Made by a program: the position numbers and the translations under genes. Of a stretch of 28,058 nucleotides of DNA, positions 1-7,576 are shown one piece after another; the stretch's first letter is position 1, and each line of letters opens with the position of its first letter. The stretch lies in contig DASSBJ010000022.1 in NCBI GenBank assembly GCA_035698885.1, positions 1 to 28,058 on the forward strand, read 5' to 3'. Source of the DNA: VRUE01 sp035698885. GTDB lineage: Bacteria > Actinomycetota > Thermoleophilia > Solirubrobacterales > 70-9. The notes under the pieces were generated by a model, which worked only from the letters and a program-made list of their open reading frames with translations, was not told the origin of the DNA and did no database searches.

Positions 1-382
1 CGGCCAGGGTGACGTGCTCGAGCACGGCGCGCAGGTTGGCGCGGACGGCGATCCAGACCTCCTGCAGGTGCTCGGCGTTGCCGCGGTACTCGATCGACTC
101 CGGCGGCGCCGACTGCACGTGCGCGATCGGCCCCTCGACCGCGCGCACCACGTCGGCGATCGTCACCGCGTCGGGCGGCTTGGCCAGCCAGTAGCCGCCC
201 TTGGCGCCGCGGCGGGCGCGGACGATGCCGTGGTGCTTGAGCTCGAGCAGGATGTGCTCGAGGAACTGCAGCGGGATCTCCTGCGACTCGGCGAGCTGCT
301 CGCCCTTGATCGGCCCGTCCTTCGCCGCCGCCAGCTCGGCAGCCGCGCGGACGGCGTAATCGGCCTTGGCGGAGACGCGCAT
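1..382 (-). CDS. Rrf2-family transcriptional regulator (partial, C-terminus beyond left edge)
   Basis: This is a winged-helix regulator of the Rrf2 family. The ATG is at 382-380 and 127 residues are visible before the window ends. The N-terminus MRVSAKADYAVRAAAELA, the middle segment IPLQFLEHILLELKHHGIV, the wing RRGAKGGYWLAKPPD and the motif TIADVVRAVEGPI are the family signature. No cysteine occurs in the visible part, so the three-Cys iron-sulfur site of IscR/NsrR-type members is absent where it should begin. That favours a non-Fe-S member such as the CymR-like cysteine-metabolism regulators. It starts 9 bp after the TauE gene on the same strand, so the two probably form one operon, and the regulator may control its own promoter upstream of tauE (1345-1377). 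The family is clear; the ligand is unknown. Confidence 0.88.
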   Translation of the reverse strand, partial: MRVSAKADYAVRAAAELAAAKDGPIKGEQLAESQEIPLQFLEHILLELKHHGIVRARRGAKGGYWLAKPPDAVTIADVVRAVEGPIAHVQSAPPESIEYRGNAEHLQEVWIAVRANLRAVLEHVTLA

Positions 383-391
383 GCCCGAAAC

Positions 392-1324
392 CTACCCGCT
401 GTACTCGGGAGCGACCTGCCCGGCGCGCTCGAGGCGCTGCTGCTCCTCCCGCTCGCGGCGGCGCTGCAGCCAGTGCGGCGCGGCGAGGATCGCGCCCAGG
501 CCGATCGCGGCGACGACCGCGGCGATCGGCCAGACGACCGGGTCGCCCTTCTGGATCGTGACGATGCCCGAGCCGACCAGGACGACGCCGAGCGCCGTGC
601 GCAGGAAGCGCTGCGGGGCTCTGTCGGACATGGCGGCGCCGATCACCACGCCGGGCACCGAGCCGAGCAGGATGTTGCCGGCGAGCGCGAAGTCGACGTT
701 GCCGCCGACCCAGTGGGCGATGCCCGCCGCCCAGAGCAGCACGGCGGCGTGGAAGACGTCGGTGCCGACGACCTTCTTCGGCGCCAGCCGGTAGACGGCG
801 ATCAGCAGGATCGCGATCACCGTGCCCGAGCCGGCCGAGGTGATGCCGATGACGAAGCCGGTGGTCGCGCCGATCGTCACGGCGGCGACTTTGTGCCGCC
901 GCTCGACCTCGAAGCGGTCGCGCTCGTTGACCAGGTTGCGCAGGATCAGCGCCCGGGTCAGGGTGATGATGCCGACCATCAGCAGGGTTCCGCCGAGCAC
1001 CGCGTAGACGAGCGAGTCGAGCCGGTCGGGATTGACGTGCTTCTCCAGCACCGAGACCAGCGCCACGCCCGCCACCGCGGCCGGCACGCTGCCCAGCGAC
1101 AGCCACTTGACCAGGTCCATGTTGACCGTCTTCATCCGCAGGTGGCGCCAGCCGCCGACGGTCTTGGTCACGGCGGAGTAGAAGATGTCGGTGCCGATCG
1201 CCGTCGTCGGCTGGATGCCGAAGATCAGGATCAGCAGCGGCGTCATCAGCGAGCCGCCGCCCATCCCGGTCATGCCGACGAGGATGCCGATTCCGAGCCC
1301 GAAGACGATGATCGCTGGATCCAT
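392..1324 (-). CDS. TauE/SafE-family membrane anion exporter
   Basis: A 310-residue, very hydrophobic protein with about eight membrane segments. It belongs to the TauE/SafE (UPF0721) family, whose members export sulfite, sulfoacetate or related organic anions. The first helix carries the family glycine motif GMTGMGGGSLMTPLL near residues 18-32, and a second glycine-rich half-repeat begins near residue 160 (GATTGFVIGITSAGSGT). A charged tail after the last helix (QRRREREEQQRLERAG) should lie in the cytoplasm. The ATG at 1324 is the first good start and follows the proposed promoter by about 20 bp. The Rrf2 regulator follows 9 bp downstream, which fits a regulated sulfur-compound efflux unit, but the substrate cannot be read from sequence. 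Confidence 0.85.
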   Translation of the reverse strand: MDPAIIVFGLGIGILVGMTGMGGGSLMTPLLILIFGIQPTTAIGTDIFYSAVTKTVGGWRHLRMKTVNMDLVKWLSLGSVPAAVAGVALVSVLEKHVNPDRLDSLVYAVLGGTLLMVGIITLTRALILRNLVNERDRFEVERRHKVAAVTIGATTGFVIGITSAGSGTVIAILLIAVYRLAPKKVVGTDVFHAAVLLWAAGIAHWVGGNVDFALAGNILLGSVPGVVIGAAMSDRAPQRFLRTALGVVLVGSGIVTIQKGDPVVWPIAAVVAAIGLGAILAAPHWLQRRREREEQQRLERAGQVAPEYSG

Positions 1325-1344
1325 GATTGGCGCCGCGCAGACTG

Positions 1345-1377
1345 GTTATCGACTTTCTTGACCTTCTAAGTCAGAAG
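1345..1377 (-). promoter_or_regulatory. Promoter with overlapping palindrome for the TauE-Rrf2 operon
   Basis: Read on the minus strand, CTGACT (1374-1369) and GATAAC (1350-1345) are separated by 18 bp and resemble -35 and -10 boxes. The inverted repeat CTTCT-GACTT-AGAAG (1377-1363) covers the -35 box, which is where a repressor would bind. A start near 1338 would leave a leader of about 14 nt before the ATG at 1324. The boxes are imperfect, so this is a proposal. Confidence 0.4.
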
Positions 1378-1401
1378 CGCGGAGTGCGCCAGGATAGCAG
1401 C

Positions 1402-2208
1402 GTGAACGCGGAATCTGGGGAATTCGCCGTGAAGACCGCATCGCCTGCCGTGGGCGCGGCGCTGGCGATCCACGGGCTGACCCACCGCTACGGCGAGCTG
1501 ACCGCGATCGAGGGCCTCGACCTGGCGGCGCCGGCGGGCGGCGTGCTCGGCCTGGTCGGCCCCTCCGGCTGCGGCAAGTCGACCCTGCTCGAGCTGGTCG
1601 CCGGCCTGCGCGAGCCGAGCGAGGGGGCGATCGAGGTCGGCGGCGCGAGCGGCGCGGAGGCGCGGCTCGCCCACTGCGCCTTCATGCCGCAGCGCGACAT
1701 GCTGCTGCCCTGGCTGAGCGCCGTCGACAACGCGGCGCTCGCCTTGCGCAACCGCGGCGCGCGGCGCGGCACGGCGCGAAAGCAGGCGGGGCGGCTGTTC
1801 GAGCGCTTCGGCCTCGCCGGCTTCGAGCGCACGCGCCCCGCCGAGCTCTCCGGCGGGATGCGCCAGCGGGTCGCCTTCCTGCGCACCCTCGTCGCCGGCA
1901 AGCCGCTGCTGGCGCTCGACGAGCCCTTCGCCTCGCTCGACGCGATCACCCGCGCCGAGATGCAGGCCTGGCTCGCGACGGCGCTGGCGGCCGACCCGCG
2001 CACCGTGGTGCTGGTCAGCCACGACGTCGAGGAGGCCCTCTACCTCGCCGACCGGGTCGCCGTCCTCTCCGCCCGCCCGGCGCGCGTGGTGGCGCGGCTG
2101 AGCGCCCCCGCTCCGCGCGCCCCCGACCGCGACGCCGCCGTCACCAACCCCGCCTTCGTCGCCGCCCGCGAGCGCGCTATGTCTGCCCTGCACAGGGGGT
2201 CGAGGTGA
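1402..2208 (+). CDS. thiZ: ABC transporter ATP-binding protein, thiamine-precursor type (ThiZ-like)
   Basis: A 268-residue ATPase of the nitrate/sulfonate/thiamine-precursor importer class. It has a Walker A GPSGCGKST (53-61), a Q-loop MPQ (95-97), an LSGGM signature (149-153), a Walker B LLALDEP (169-175) and an H-loop SHD (His207). Two in-frame GTG starts are plausible: 1402 (AGGA 7 nt upstream) and 1429 (GGGGA about 7 nt upstream). An ATG further upstream at 1327 would overlap the proposed tauE control region and has no ribosome site. Conserved sequence starts near residue 21. The permease and binding-protein genes follow on the same strand. The assignment to thiamine-precursor import rests on the ThiY-like partner; the ATPase alone would also fit sulfonate or nitrate import. 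Confidence 0.82.
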   Translation: MNAESGEFAVKTASPAVGAALAIHGLTHRYGELTAIEGLDLAAPAGGVLGLVGPSGCGKSTLLELVAGLREPSEGAIEVGGASGAEARLAHCAFMPQRDMLLPWLSAVDNAALALRNRGARRGTARKQAGRLFERFGLAGFERTRPAELSGGMRQRVAFLRTLVAGKPLLALDEPFASLDAITRAEMQAWLATALAADPRTVVLVSHDVEEALYLADRVAVLSARPARVVARLSAPAPRAPDRDAAVTNPAFVAARERAMSALHRGSR

Positions 2209-2272
2209 GCTTCCAGTGCGAGTTTCGTACCCCACAGGTACAAAAGTCGCACCGGAACGAAGGGAGCTGGCG

Positions 2273-3025
2273 GTGAGGCGTTGGGTGCTGCCCGTGCTTG
2301 TGCTCGTGGCGCTGGTCGCGGCGTGGCAAGTCGCTGCCTCGACCGGCGCTCTCGCCGATCTGATGGGACTTGAACCGTTCCTCGTCCCCTCGCCGGCGGA
2401 AATCGCCTCGGCGCTCTGGGACAACCGCTCGCTGCTCGCCGAAAACGCCTGGGTGACGCTGAAGGAGATCCTGCTCGGCTTCGCGATCGGGCTCGCCGCG
2501 GGGCTCGGCTTCGCCGTCCTGCTGCGCCTCTCCACGACGCTGCGCTACGCCTTCTACCCGCTGCTGATCGCCTCCCAGGCGGTCCCGATCGTGGTCTTCG
2601 CCCCGATCCTCGTGATCTGGCTCGGCTTTGGCATCGGGCCGAAGCTCGCGATCGTCGCCCTGATCTGCTTCTTCCCCGTCGCCGTGGCGACGCTCGACGG
2701 GTTGCGCGCGGTCGATCCGGAAGCGACGAAGATGATGCGCACGCTCGATGCCGGCCGCGGGCAGCTGCTCTGGCGGGTCGAAATGCCGTCGGCGCTTCCC
2801 TCGCTGTTCAGCGGCGCGCGGATCGCCGCCGTGTTCGCGCCGATCGGCACCGTGTTCGGCGAGTGGGCCGGCGCCGACTCCGGCCTCGGCCACATGATCC
2901 TGCTCGACAACGGGCAGCTGGAGACCGCGCGTGAGTTCGCCGCGGCCTCGCTGCTGGTCGCGATGGCGCTCGCGCTCTTCGCCCTGATCGCCCTCGCCGA
3001 GCGTCGCGTCGTCACCTGGCGATAG
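2273..3025 (+). CDS. thiX: ABC transporter permease, thiamine-precursor type (ThiX-like)
   Basis: A 250-residue inner-membrane permease of the BPD_transp_1 family with about six helices. The cytoplasmic EAA loop that contacts the ATPase is visible at about 150-185 (EATKMMRTLDAGRGQLLWRV). The GTG at 2273 is chosen because AGGGAG (2261-2266) lies 6 nt upstream. A GTG at 2216 would add 19 polar residues and has no ribosome site. The ATPase gene ends 64 nt upstream, and that gap holds a small hairpin (GTACC-CCACA-GGTAC, 2227-2241) of unknown use. The binding-protein gene starts 10 nt after the stop, so the three genes should form one operon. Confidence 0.85.
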   Translation: MRRWVLPVLVLVALVAAWQVAASTGALADLMGLEPFLVPSPAEIASALWDNRSLLAENAWVTLKEILLGFAIGLAAGLGFAVLLRLSTTLRYAFYPLLIASQAVPIVVFAPILVIWLGFGIGPKLAIVALICFFPVAVATLDGLRAVDPEATKMMRTLDAGRGQLLWRVEMPSALPSLFSGARIAAVFAPIGTVFGEWAGADSGLGHMILLDNGQLETAREFAAASLLVAMALALFALIALAERRVVTWR

Positions 3026-3035
3026 AACTCCGGAC

Positions 3036-4043
3036 ATGCAACGCCTCCGCCTGCCGGCGATCGCCGCCGCCCTCGCCCTGCTCGCCCTCGCCCTCGGGCT
3101 CGCCGCCTGCGGCGAGAAGAGCGACACGACGACCGGCGGCGCGAGCGAACCGCTCAGCCTGACGCTCGACTTCTACCCCAACCCCGACCACGCCGGCATC
3201 TACATGGCGCAGAAGCTCGGCTACTTCGAAGACGCCGGGCTCGACGTCTCGATCCACACGCCCTCCGACCCGGCGGCGCCGATCAAGCAGGTCGCCGCCG
3301 GCCAGACCGACCTGGCGATCTCCTATGAGCCCGAGGTCCTGCTCGCGCACGAACAGGGGCTGAACGTGCTCGCCGTCGGCGCGCTGGTCAACCGGCCGCT
3401 GACCTCGCTGATCTGGCTGAAGAAGTCCGGCATCGGCGGCGTCGCGGGGCTGCGCGGCAAGACGATCGCCACGGCGGGCATCCCCTATCAGGACGCCTAC
3501 CTGGAGACGATCCTCGCCCGCGCCAAGCTGACGCCGTCGGACGTGAACGCGGTCAACGTCGGCTACGGCCTGCTGCCGGCGCTGGTCGGCGGGCGGGCGC
3601 AGGCGATGCTCGGCGGCTTCAGCAACGTCGAGGGGGTCGACCTGAAGCTGCGCGGCAAGGACCCGGTCGTCACCCCGGTCGACCGGCTCGGCGTGCCGAC
3701 CTACGACGAGCTCGTCCTCGTCGCCAACCGCAAGCGGCTGGAGGAAGACCCGCAGCCGGTGCGGCTCTTCCTCGGCGCCCTGGCGCGCGGCACCGCGGCG
3801 GCGGCCGAACGGCCCGGCGCGAGCACCGAGGCGCTGCTCGCCGCCAACTCCGACCTCGACCCGAAGCTGACCCGTGCCGAGGTCGAAGCGACTCTGCCGC
3901 TGCTCTCCAGGAGCGGCGCGATGGATTCAGGCGAGTGGAAGGCCTTCATCGCCTGGATGAGCGAGAACGGGCTGATCGAGGGCCGGCCGGCGACCGCCGA
4001 AGTGCTCAGCGACGAATACCTCGCCGGCAACGTGCAGGGCTAG
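3036..4043 (+). CDS. thiY: NMT1/THI5-like substrate-binding lipoprotein (ThiY-like)
   Basis: A 335-residue binding protein with a lipoprotein signal peptide (lipobox LAAC, Cys25), so it should be anchored outside the membrane. The mature part has the NMT1/THI5 fold. Its first strand LDFYPNPDHAGIYMAQKLGYF matches the ThiY pattern (D/F-x-P-N-x-x-H-x-x-x-Y), followed by PAAPIKQVAAGQTDLAISYE and a VGALVNRPLTSL segment. Known ThiY proteins bind N-formyl-4-amino-5-aminomethyl-2-methylpyrimidine, a salvaged thiamine fragment, and deliver it to ThiX/ThiZ. I infer the same ligand here. The gene converges on the cyclic-di-GMP gene, and the two TAG stops share one CTAG (4040-4043). Confidence 0.83.
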   Translation: MQRLRLPAIAAALALLALALGLAACGEKSDTTTGGASEPLSLTLDFYPNPDHAGIYMAQKLGYFEDAGLDVSIHTPSDPAAPIKQVAAGQTDLAISYEPEVLLAHEQGLNVLAVGALVNRPLTSLIWLKKSGIGGVAGLRGKTIATAGIPYQDAYLETILARAKLTPSDVNAVNVGYGLLPALVGGRAQAMLGGFSNVEGVDLKLRGKDPVVTPVDRLGVPTYDELVLVANRKRLEEDPQPVRLFLGALARGTAAAAERPGASTEALLAANSDLDPKLTRAEVEATLPLLSRSGAMDSGEWKAFIAWMSENGLIEGRPATAEVLSDEYLAGNVQG

Positions 4044-6367
4044 CCGGCGACCTTCCGCGCCACCTCGCCGATCAGCTCGAAGCCGTCTTCGCGCAGCAGC
4101 GTCGTCACCTTGTCCGGCGCCAGCGGGCGCGAGAAGAGGTGCCCCTGGGCGAAGTCGCAGCCGAGCCGGCGCAGCTCGGAGAGCTGCTCCTCGCTCTCGA
4201 CGCCCTCGGCGATCGCGTCGAGCGAGAGCGCCCGGGCCATCCCGATCACGGCCTCGACGATCGCCGTGCGCTCCTGCTCGAGCCCGAGCCCGTCGACGAA
4301 GGAGCGGTCGATCTTCAGCGCGTCGAAGGGAAAGCGGTTGAGGTAGGCGAGCGACGAGTAGCCGGTGCCGAAGTCGTCCAGCACCAGGCGCACGCCGAGC
4401 TCGCTCAGCGCCTCCAGCGTCGCCATCGCGCTAGCCGACTCCTCGACCAGCACGCTCTCGGTCACCTCGAGCCGCAGGTTTACCGGGTCGAGCCCGGTGC
4501 GGGCGAGCACCTCGCGCACCTGGCCGGCGAGGTCGGGGTGCGCCACCTGCCGCGTCGAGAGGTTGACGGCGACGTCGAGCGGCCGCTGGTCGGGGCGCAG
4601 CTCGTGCCAGCCCAGCGCCTGGCGGCAGGCTGTTTCCTGCACCCAACGCCCGATCGGCTCGATCAGGCCGCTGTCCTCGGCGATCGAGACGAACTCGCCG
4701 GGGTCGAGCAGGCCGCGCTCGGGATGGTTCCAGCGCACCAGCGCCTCGAGCCCGACGATCTCGCCGCTGCCCAGGGCGACGACGGGCTGGTAGTGAAGGT
4801 GGAGCTCGTCGCGGTCGAGCGCATGGCGCAGCTCACGCTCGGTCTCCAGCCGGCGCACGGCGCCCGCCCGCATCGCCGCGTCGAAGACCTCGCAGCGCCC
4901 GCGCCCCCTTTCCTTGGCCCTGTACATGGCGGCGTCGGCGTCGCGGATCAGCAGCTCGGGCTCGAGCGGCTCGCGACCCGTCGAGCGGGCGACGGCGATG
5001 CCGATGCTGGCGGTGACGAAATGGTCGGCGCCGCCCATCGAGTACGGCTCCGAGAAGGCTCCGGCGACGCGATCGGCGATCGTCAGCGCCTCGTCCTCGT
5101 CGGTCAGGCGGTCGACGAGGATGCCGAACTCGTCGCCGCCGAAGCGGGCGACGATGTCGCCGGGACGCAGGTGGGCGCGCAGCCGCGGCGCCACCTCGCG
5201 CAGCAGCTCGTCGCCGGCGTGGTGGCCGATGCTGTCGTTGATCAGCTTGAAGTGGTCGAGGTCGAGGAAGAGGACGCCGACCGGCGAACCGGAGGCGAGG
5301 CCGCGGCGCAGCGCGTCGCGCAGCGAGTCGACGAAGCTGGGCCGGTTGGGCAGGCCGGTGAGCGAGTCGTGCAGGACGCGGTGGCGCAGCGCCTCGTCGG
5401 CGCTGTGGCGCTCCAGCGCGTCGGCGAGGACGTTGGCCGAGGCCTGGACGAAGTGGACGTCCTGCGGGGTAAAGCGGGTCGCCTCGGTGGAGTGGATGTC
5501 GAGCACGCCGTAGGGCCGCTCCTTGCCGGCGATCGGCACGGCGAGGCTGCTGCGCACGCCGAGCACCCGCAGCGCCGGCGGCATCGTGTAGCGGCGCTCG
5601 CTCGACCAGTCGTCGACGATCACGTGCAGCCCCGACTCCAGCGCGGCGCCGGCGTGGGAGTCGCGCGCCGCCGAGGCGCGGCGCTCGGCGCCGTCGCGCT
5701 CGTCGAGGCCGGCGCGCAGGTGCAGGCGCCGTCCCTCGCGGCCGGCCTCCCAGACGCAGGCCGCCTCGACCCCCTCGATCTCGGCCATCAGCGGCACCGC
5801 CTGCTTGGCGAGCCGCGCCGGGTCGCCGTCCTGCAGCGCGTAGCGGCCGAGCCGGGCGACGGCGGCCTGCTGGGCGGCGGCGCGCCTCAGCTCCTGCTCG
5901 GCCAGCTTGCGCTCGGTGATGTCGTAGAGCACCCCGTGCCAGATCGGCATGCCGCGGCCGTCCGGCTCGAGCACCGCCTCGTCGAGGATCCAGACGACGT
6001 CGCCGTCGCGGGTGATCATCCGGTAGTCGATCGGCGGCGCGCCGTTGCCCTCGCCGTGCGCCGTGCGCGCCTCCTGTTGCAGGGCCCGCTCGCGGTCCTC
6101 GGGGTGCAGGCGCTCCGCCCAGAGCCCGGCGTCGGCCATCCACTCCTCGGGCGAGTAGCCGAGGATCTCCTGGATCTGCGGGCTGACGTAGCGCCAGCGT
6201 CCGCGCTCGCCGAGCTCGCAGGAGTAGACGATCGCCGGCAGGCGCTCGACGAGGCGGCGGTAGTCGTCGCCGGCCGAGGAGATCTCGTCGATGAACTCGC
6301 TCACGCGCTCCTCGGACCAGCCCTCGGGACGGCCCTCGCCGCCGGGACGCTCGCGCGCGACATCCAT
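4040..6367 (-). CDS. PAS-GAF-GGDEF-EAL cyclic-di-GMP synthase/phosphodiesterase
   Basis: A 775-residue soluble sensor enzyme. In order it has a PAS/PAC domain (about 35-157, with RYVSPQIQEILGYSPEEW and VLYDITERK), a GAF domain (about 170-320), a diguanylate cyclase domain (about 326-500) and an EAL phosphodiesterase domain (about 510-760). Both catalytic halves look intact. The cyclase has GGDEF at 410-414 and an inhibitory I-site RPGD at 401-404, exactly five residues upstream. The phosphodiesterase has EALVRW (541-546), DDFGTGYS (664-671), KIDRSF (685-690), EGVE (721-724) and QGHLF (741-745). There is no membrane segment, so it should sense a cytoplasmic signal. It lies 43 bp after the glycosylase gene on the same strand and may be co-transcribed. 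Which activity dominates cannot be told from sequence. Confidence 0.95.
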   Translation of the reverse strand: MDVARERPGGEGRPEGWSEERVSEFIDEISSAGDDYRRLVERLPAIVYSCELGERGRWRYVSPQIQEILGYSPEEWMADAGLWAERLHPEDRERALQQEARTAHGEGNGAPPIDYRMITRDGDVVWILDEAVLEPDGRGMPIWHGVLYDITERKLAEQELRRAAAQQAAVARLGRYALQDGDPARLAKQAVPLMAEIEGVEAACVWEAGREGRRLHLRAGLDERDGAERRASAARDSHAGAALESGLHVIVDDWSSERRYTMPPALRVLGVRSSLAVPIAGKERPYGVLDIHSTEATRFTPQDVHFVQASANVLADALERHSADEALRHRVLHDSLTGLPNRPSFVDSLRDALRRGLASGSPVGVLFLDLDHFKLINDSIGHHAGDELLREVAPRLRAHLRPGDIVARFGGDEFGILVDRLTDEDEALTIADRVAGAFSEPYSMGGADHFVTASIGIAVARSTGREPLEPELLIRDADAAMYRAKERGRGRCEVFDAAMRAGAVRRLETERELRHALDRDELHLHYQPVVALGSGEIVGLEALVRWNHPERGLLDPGEFVSIAEDSGLIEPIGRWVQETACRQALGWHELRPDQRPLDVAVNLSTRQVAHPDLAGQVREVLARTGLDPVNLRLEVTESVLVEESASAMATLEALSELGVRLVLDDFGTGYSSLAYLNRFPFDALKIDRSFVDGLGLEQERTAIVEAVIGMARALSLDAIAEGVESEEQLSELRRLGCDFAQGHLFSRPLAPDKVTTLLREDGFELIGEVARKVAG

Positions 6368-6410
6368 GCGTGCCTAATCGGCAGCGTGCCGCGTTCCTTG
6401 AAGCCTGCCC

Positions 6411-7313
6411 CTACCTATACAGGCCGATGGTCCAGAGGCCGGCGAGGCCGCGGAAGGGCTCATATGGGGCGTAGAACTCCTCCACCTCCTCGACCGTGGC
6501 GCGACGGCCGAGCCGCGCGAGGCGCCCGACCAGCTTCAGGTAGATCAGGTCGCCGGCCGGCAGCGAGTCGGGATCGCCGCGGCCGAACAGGCCCAGGCAC
6601 TGCACGGTCCAGGGGCCGATTTCGGGGATCGCCAGCAGCCGGGCGTCGCCGGCGGCCTCGCCCGGACGCACCCGCCCGGCGGCGATCTCGCGGGCGACCG
6701 CGCGCAGGGCGACGGCGCGGGCCGGCGAGAGGTCCAGCGCCGCCAGTTCGGCCGGCGCGCGGCCGGCGATCGTCGCCGCGTCCGGCACGTCCTTCAGCGC
6801 CCGGTCGAGCCGCGGCCCCCAGCGGCCGACGATGCGGCGCTGGATCGCCGCCGCGCGCTCGGTCTCGATCAGCTGCTTGACGACGGCCCAGGCAAGCGCC
6901 TCCCAGGCCCACGGCGGGCGGCGTGGGCGCAGCCAGGGCCGGCGCCGCAGCGCCGGCCCGAGCAGCGGGTCGCGGCGGAAGCGCCGGTAGAAGCCGGCCA
7001 GGTCGTCGTCGACGCCGAGCGCGAAACGCATCCGCTCGAGCGCGACGCGCAGCTCGGCCTCGCCGGCGGGGCGGCTCTCGCGCGCCGGCAGCGAGCGCGG
7101 CGCGCTCAGCGCCGCCGGGGCGACCGGCTCGGCGCGCAGGCGGACGCGGCCGCGGCCCGGCTCCCAGGCGCGGACGAGGACCGGGCTCTCGTCCACCCGC
7201 AGCAGCCGCGAGAGCACCCCGTCGCGCACCGACATCGTCCGGTCCTCGCTGCTGTGGGAGGGAAGGCGGAAGGGCGAGGGCGGCGCCAGCTCGAGCTCGA
7301 GGCCGGCGCTCAC
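6411..7313 (-). CDS. HhH-GPD DNA glycosylase (AlkA / 3-methyladenine-DNA glycosylase-like)
   Basis: A 300-residue base-excision repair glycosylase. The helix-hairpin-helix LLAIPEIGPWTVQCLGLF spans 226-243, and the catalytic aspartate is Asp255 in LPAGDLIYLK, aligned with the AlkA active-site Asp. Such enzymes cut damaged (typically alkylated) bases from DNA. The N-terminal ~90 residues are arginine- and proline-rich and poorly conserved, and no iron-sulfur cysteine cluster is present. The GTG at 7313 overlaps the previous gene's stop as GTGA, which suggests translational coupling; an internal ATG at residue 27 (MSVRDGVLSR) is the alternative start. It is the third gene of the GNAT - small membrane protein - glycosylase chain. 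Substrate range is unknown. Confidence 0.85.
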   Translation of the reverse strand: MSAGLELELAPPSPFRLPSHSSEDRTMSVRDGVLSRLLRVDESPVLVRAWEPGRGRVRLRAEPVAPAALSAPRSLPARESRPAGEAELRVALERMRFALGVDDDLAGFYRRFRRDPLLGPALRRRPWLRPRRPPWAWEALAWAVVKQLIETERAAAIQRRIVGRWGPRLDRALKDVPDAATIAGRAPAELAALDLSPARAVALRAVAREIAAGRVRPGEAAGDARLLAIPEIGPWTVQCLGLFGRGDPDSLPAGDLIYLKLVGRLARLGRRATVEEVEEFYAPYEPFRGLAGLWTIGLYR

Positions 7314-7576
7314 TTACCGAGCAGGTGAACGTCCACGAGGAACGAGCGGCTGGCGACGATCTTGGGCTGGCGCTTGCGCCCCGGCAACAGCCGTCCCTGC
7401 GAGCTCTTCGCGGCCGCGCCGACCGCGCGGACCGCGGCCACGGTCGCGGCCCCGAGCACGATCCCGCCGACCGCGGCGATCGCGGCGGTGCGCGCCTCGC
7501 CGCGCAGGGCGAGCGGGCCGGGGGCCTGTTGCTCCACGACCCGCACGCGAACCGGCTCGAGCTCGAACTCGCTCAC
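7310..7576 (-). CDS. Small single-helix membrane protein, unknown function
   Basis: An 88-residue protein from a GTG at 7576. The GTG overlaps the stop of the upstream acyltransferase gene (GTGA), and its own stop overlaps the GTG of the glycosylase gene (GTGA). Coupling on both sides is the main evidence that it is real. The layout is an acidic-to-mixed N-terminus (MSEFELEPVRVRVVEQQ), one hydrophobic Ala/Gly/Val helix at about 30-54 (AAIAAVGGIVLGAATVAAVR), then a basic stretch (GRLLPGRKRQPK, 61-72) and a short hydrophobic end. The basic side would face the cytoplasm. I recognise no family. A role with the acyltransferase in the membrane is possible but is only suggested by position. Confidence 0.7.
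   Translation of the reverse strand: MSEFELEPVRVRVVEQQAPGPLALRGEARTAAIAAVGGIVLGAATVAAVRAVGAAAKSSQGRLLPGRKRQPKIVASRSFLVDVHLLGK

Noticed and set aside
2227..2241. Hairpin GTACC-CCACA-GGTAC between the ThiZ-like and ThiX-like genes
   Set aside because: A 5-bp stem is likely by chance in a gap of this size, and nothing else supports a function.
3935..6880. A very long plus-strand open frame covering the cyclic-di-GMP gene and part of the glycosylase gene
   Set aside because: It is antisense to clear PAS-GAF-GGDEF-EAL motifs and has an Arg/Ala/Val-rich, domain-free translation typical of high-GC shadow frames.
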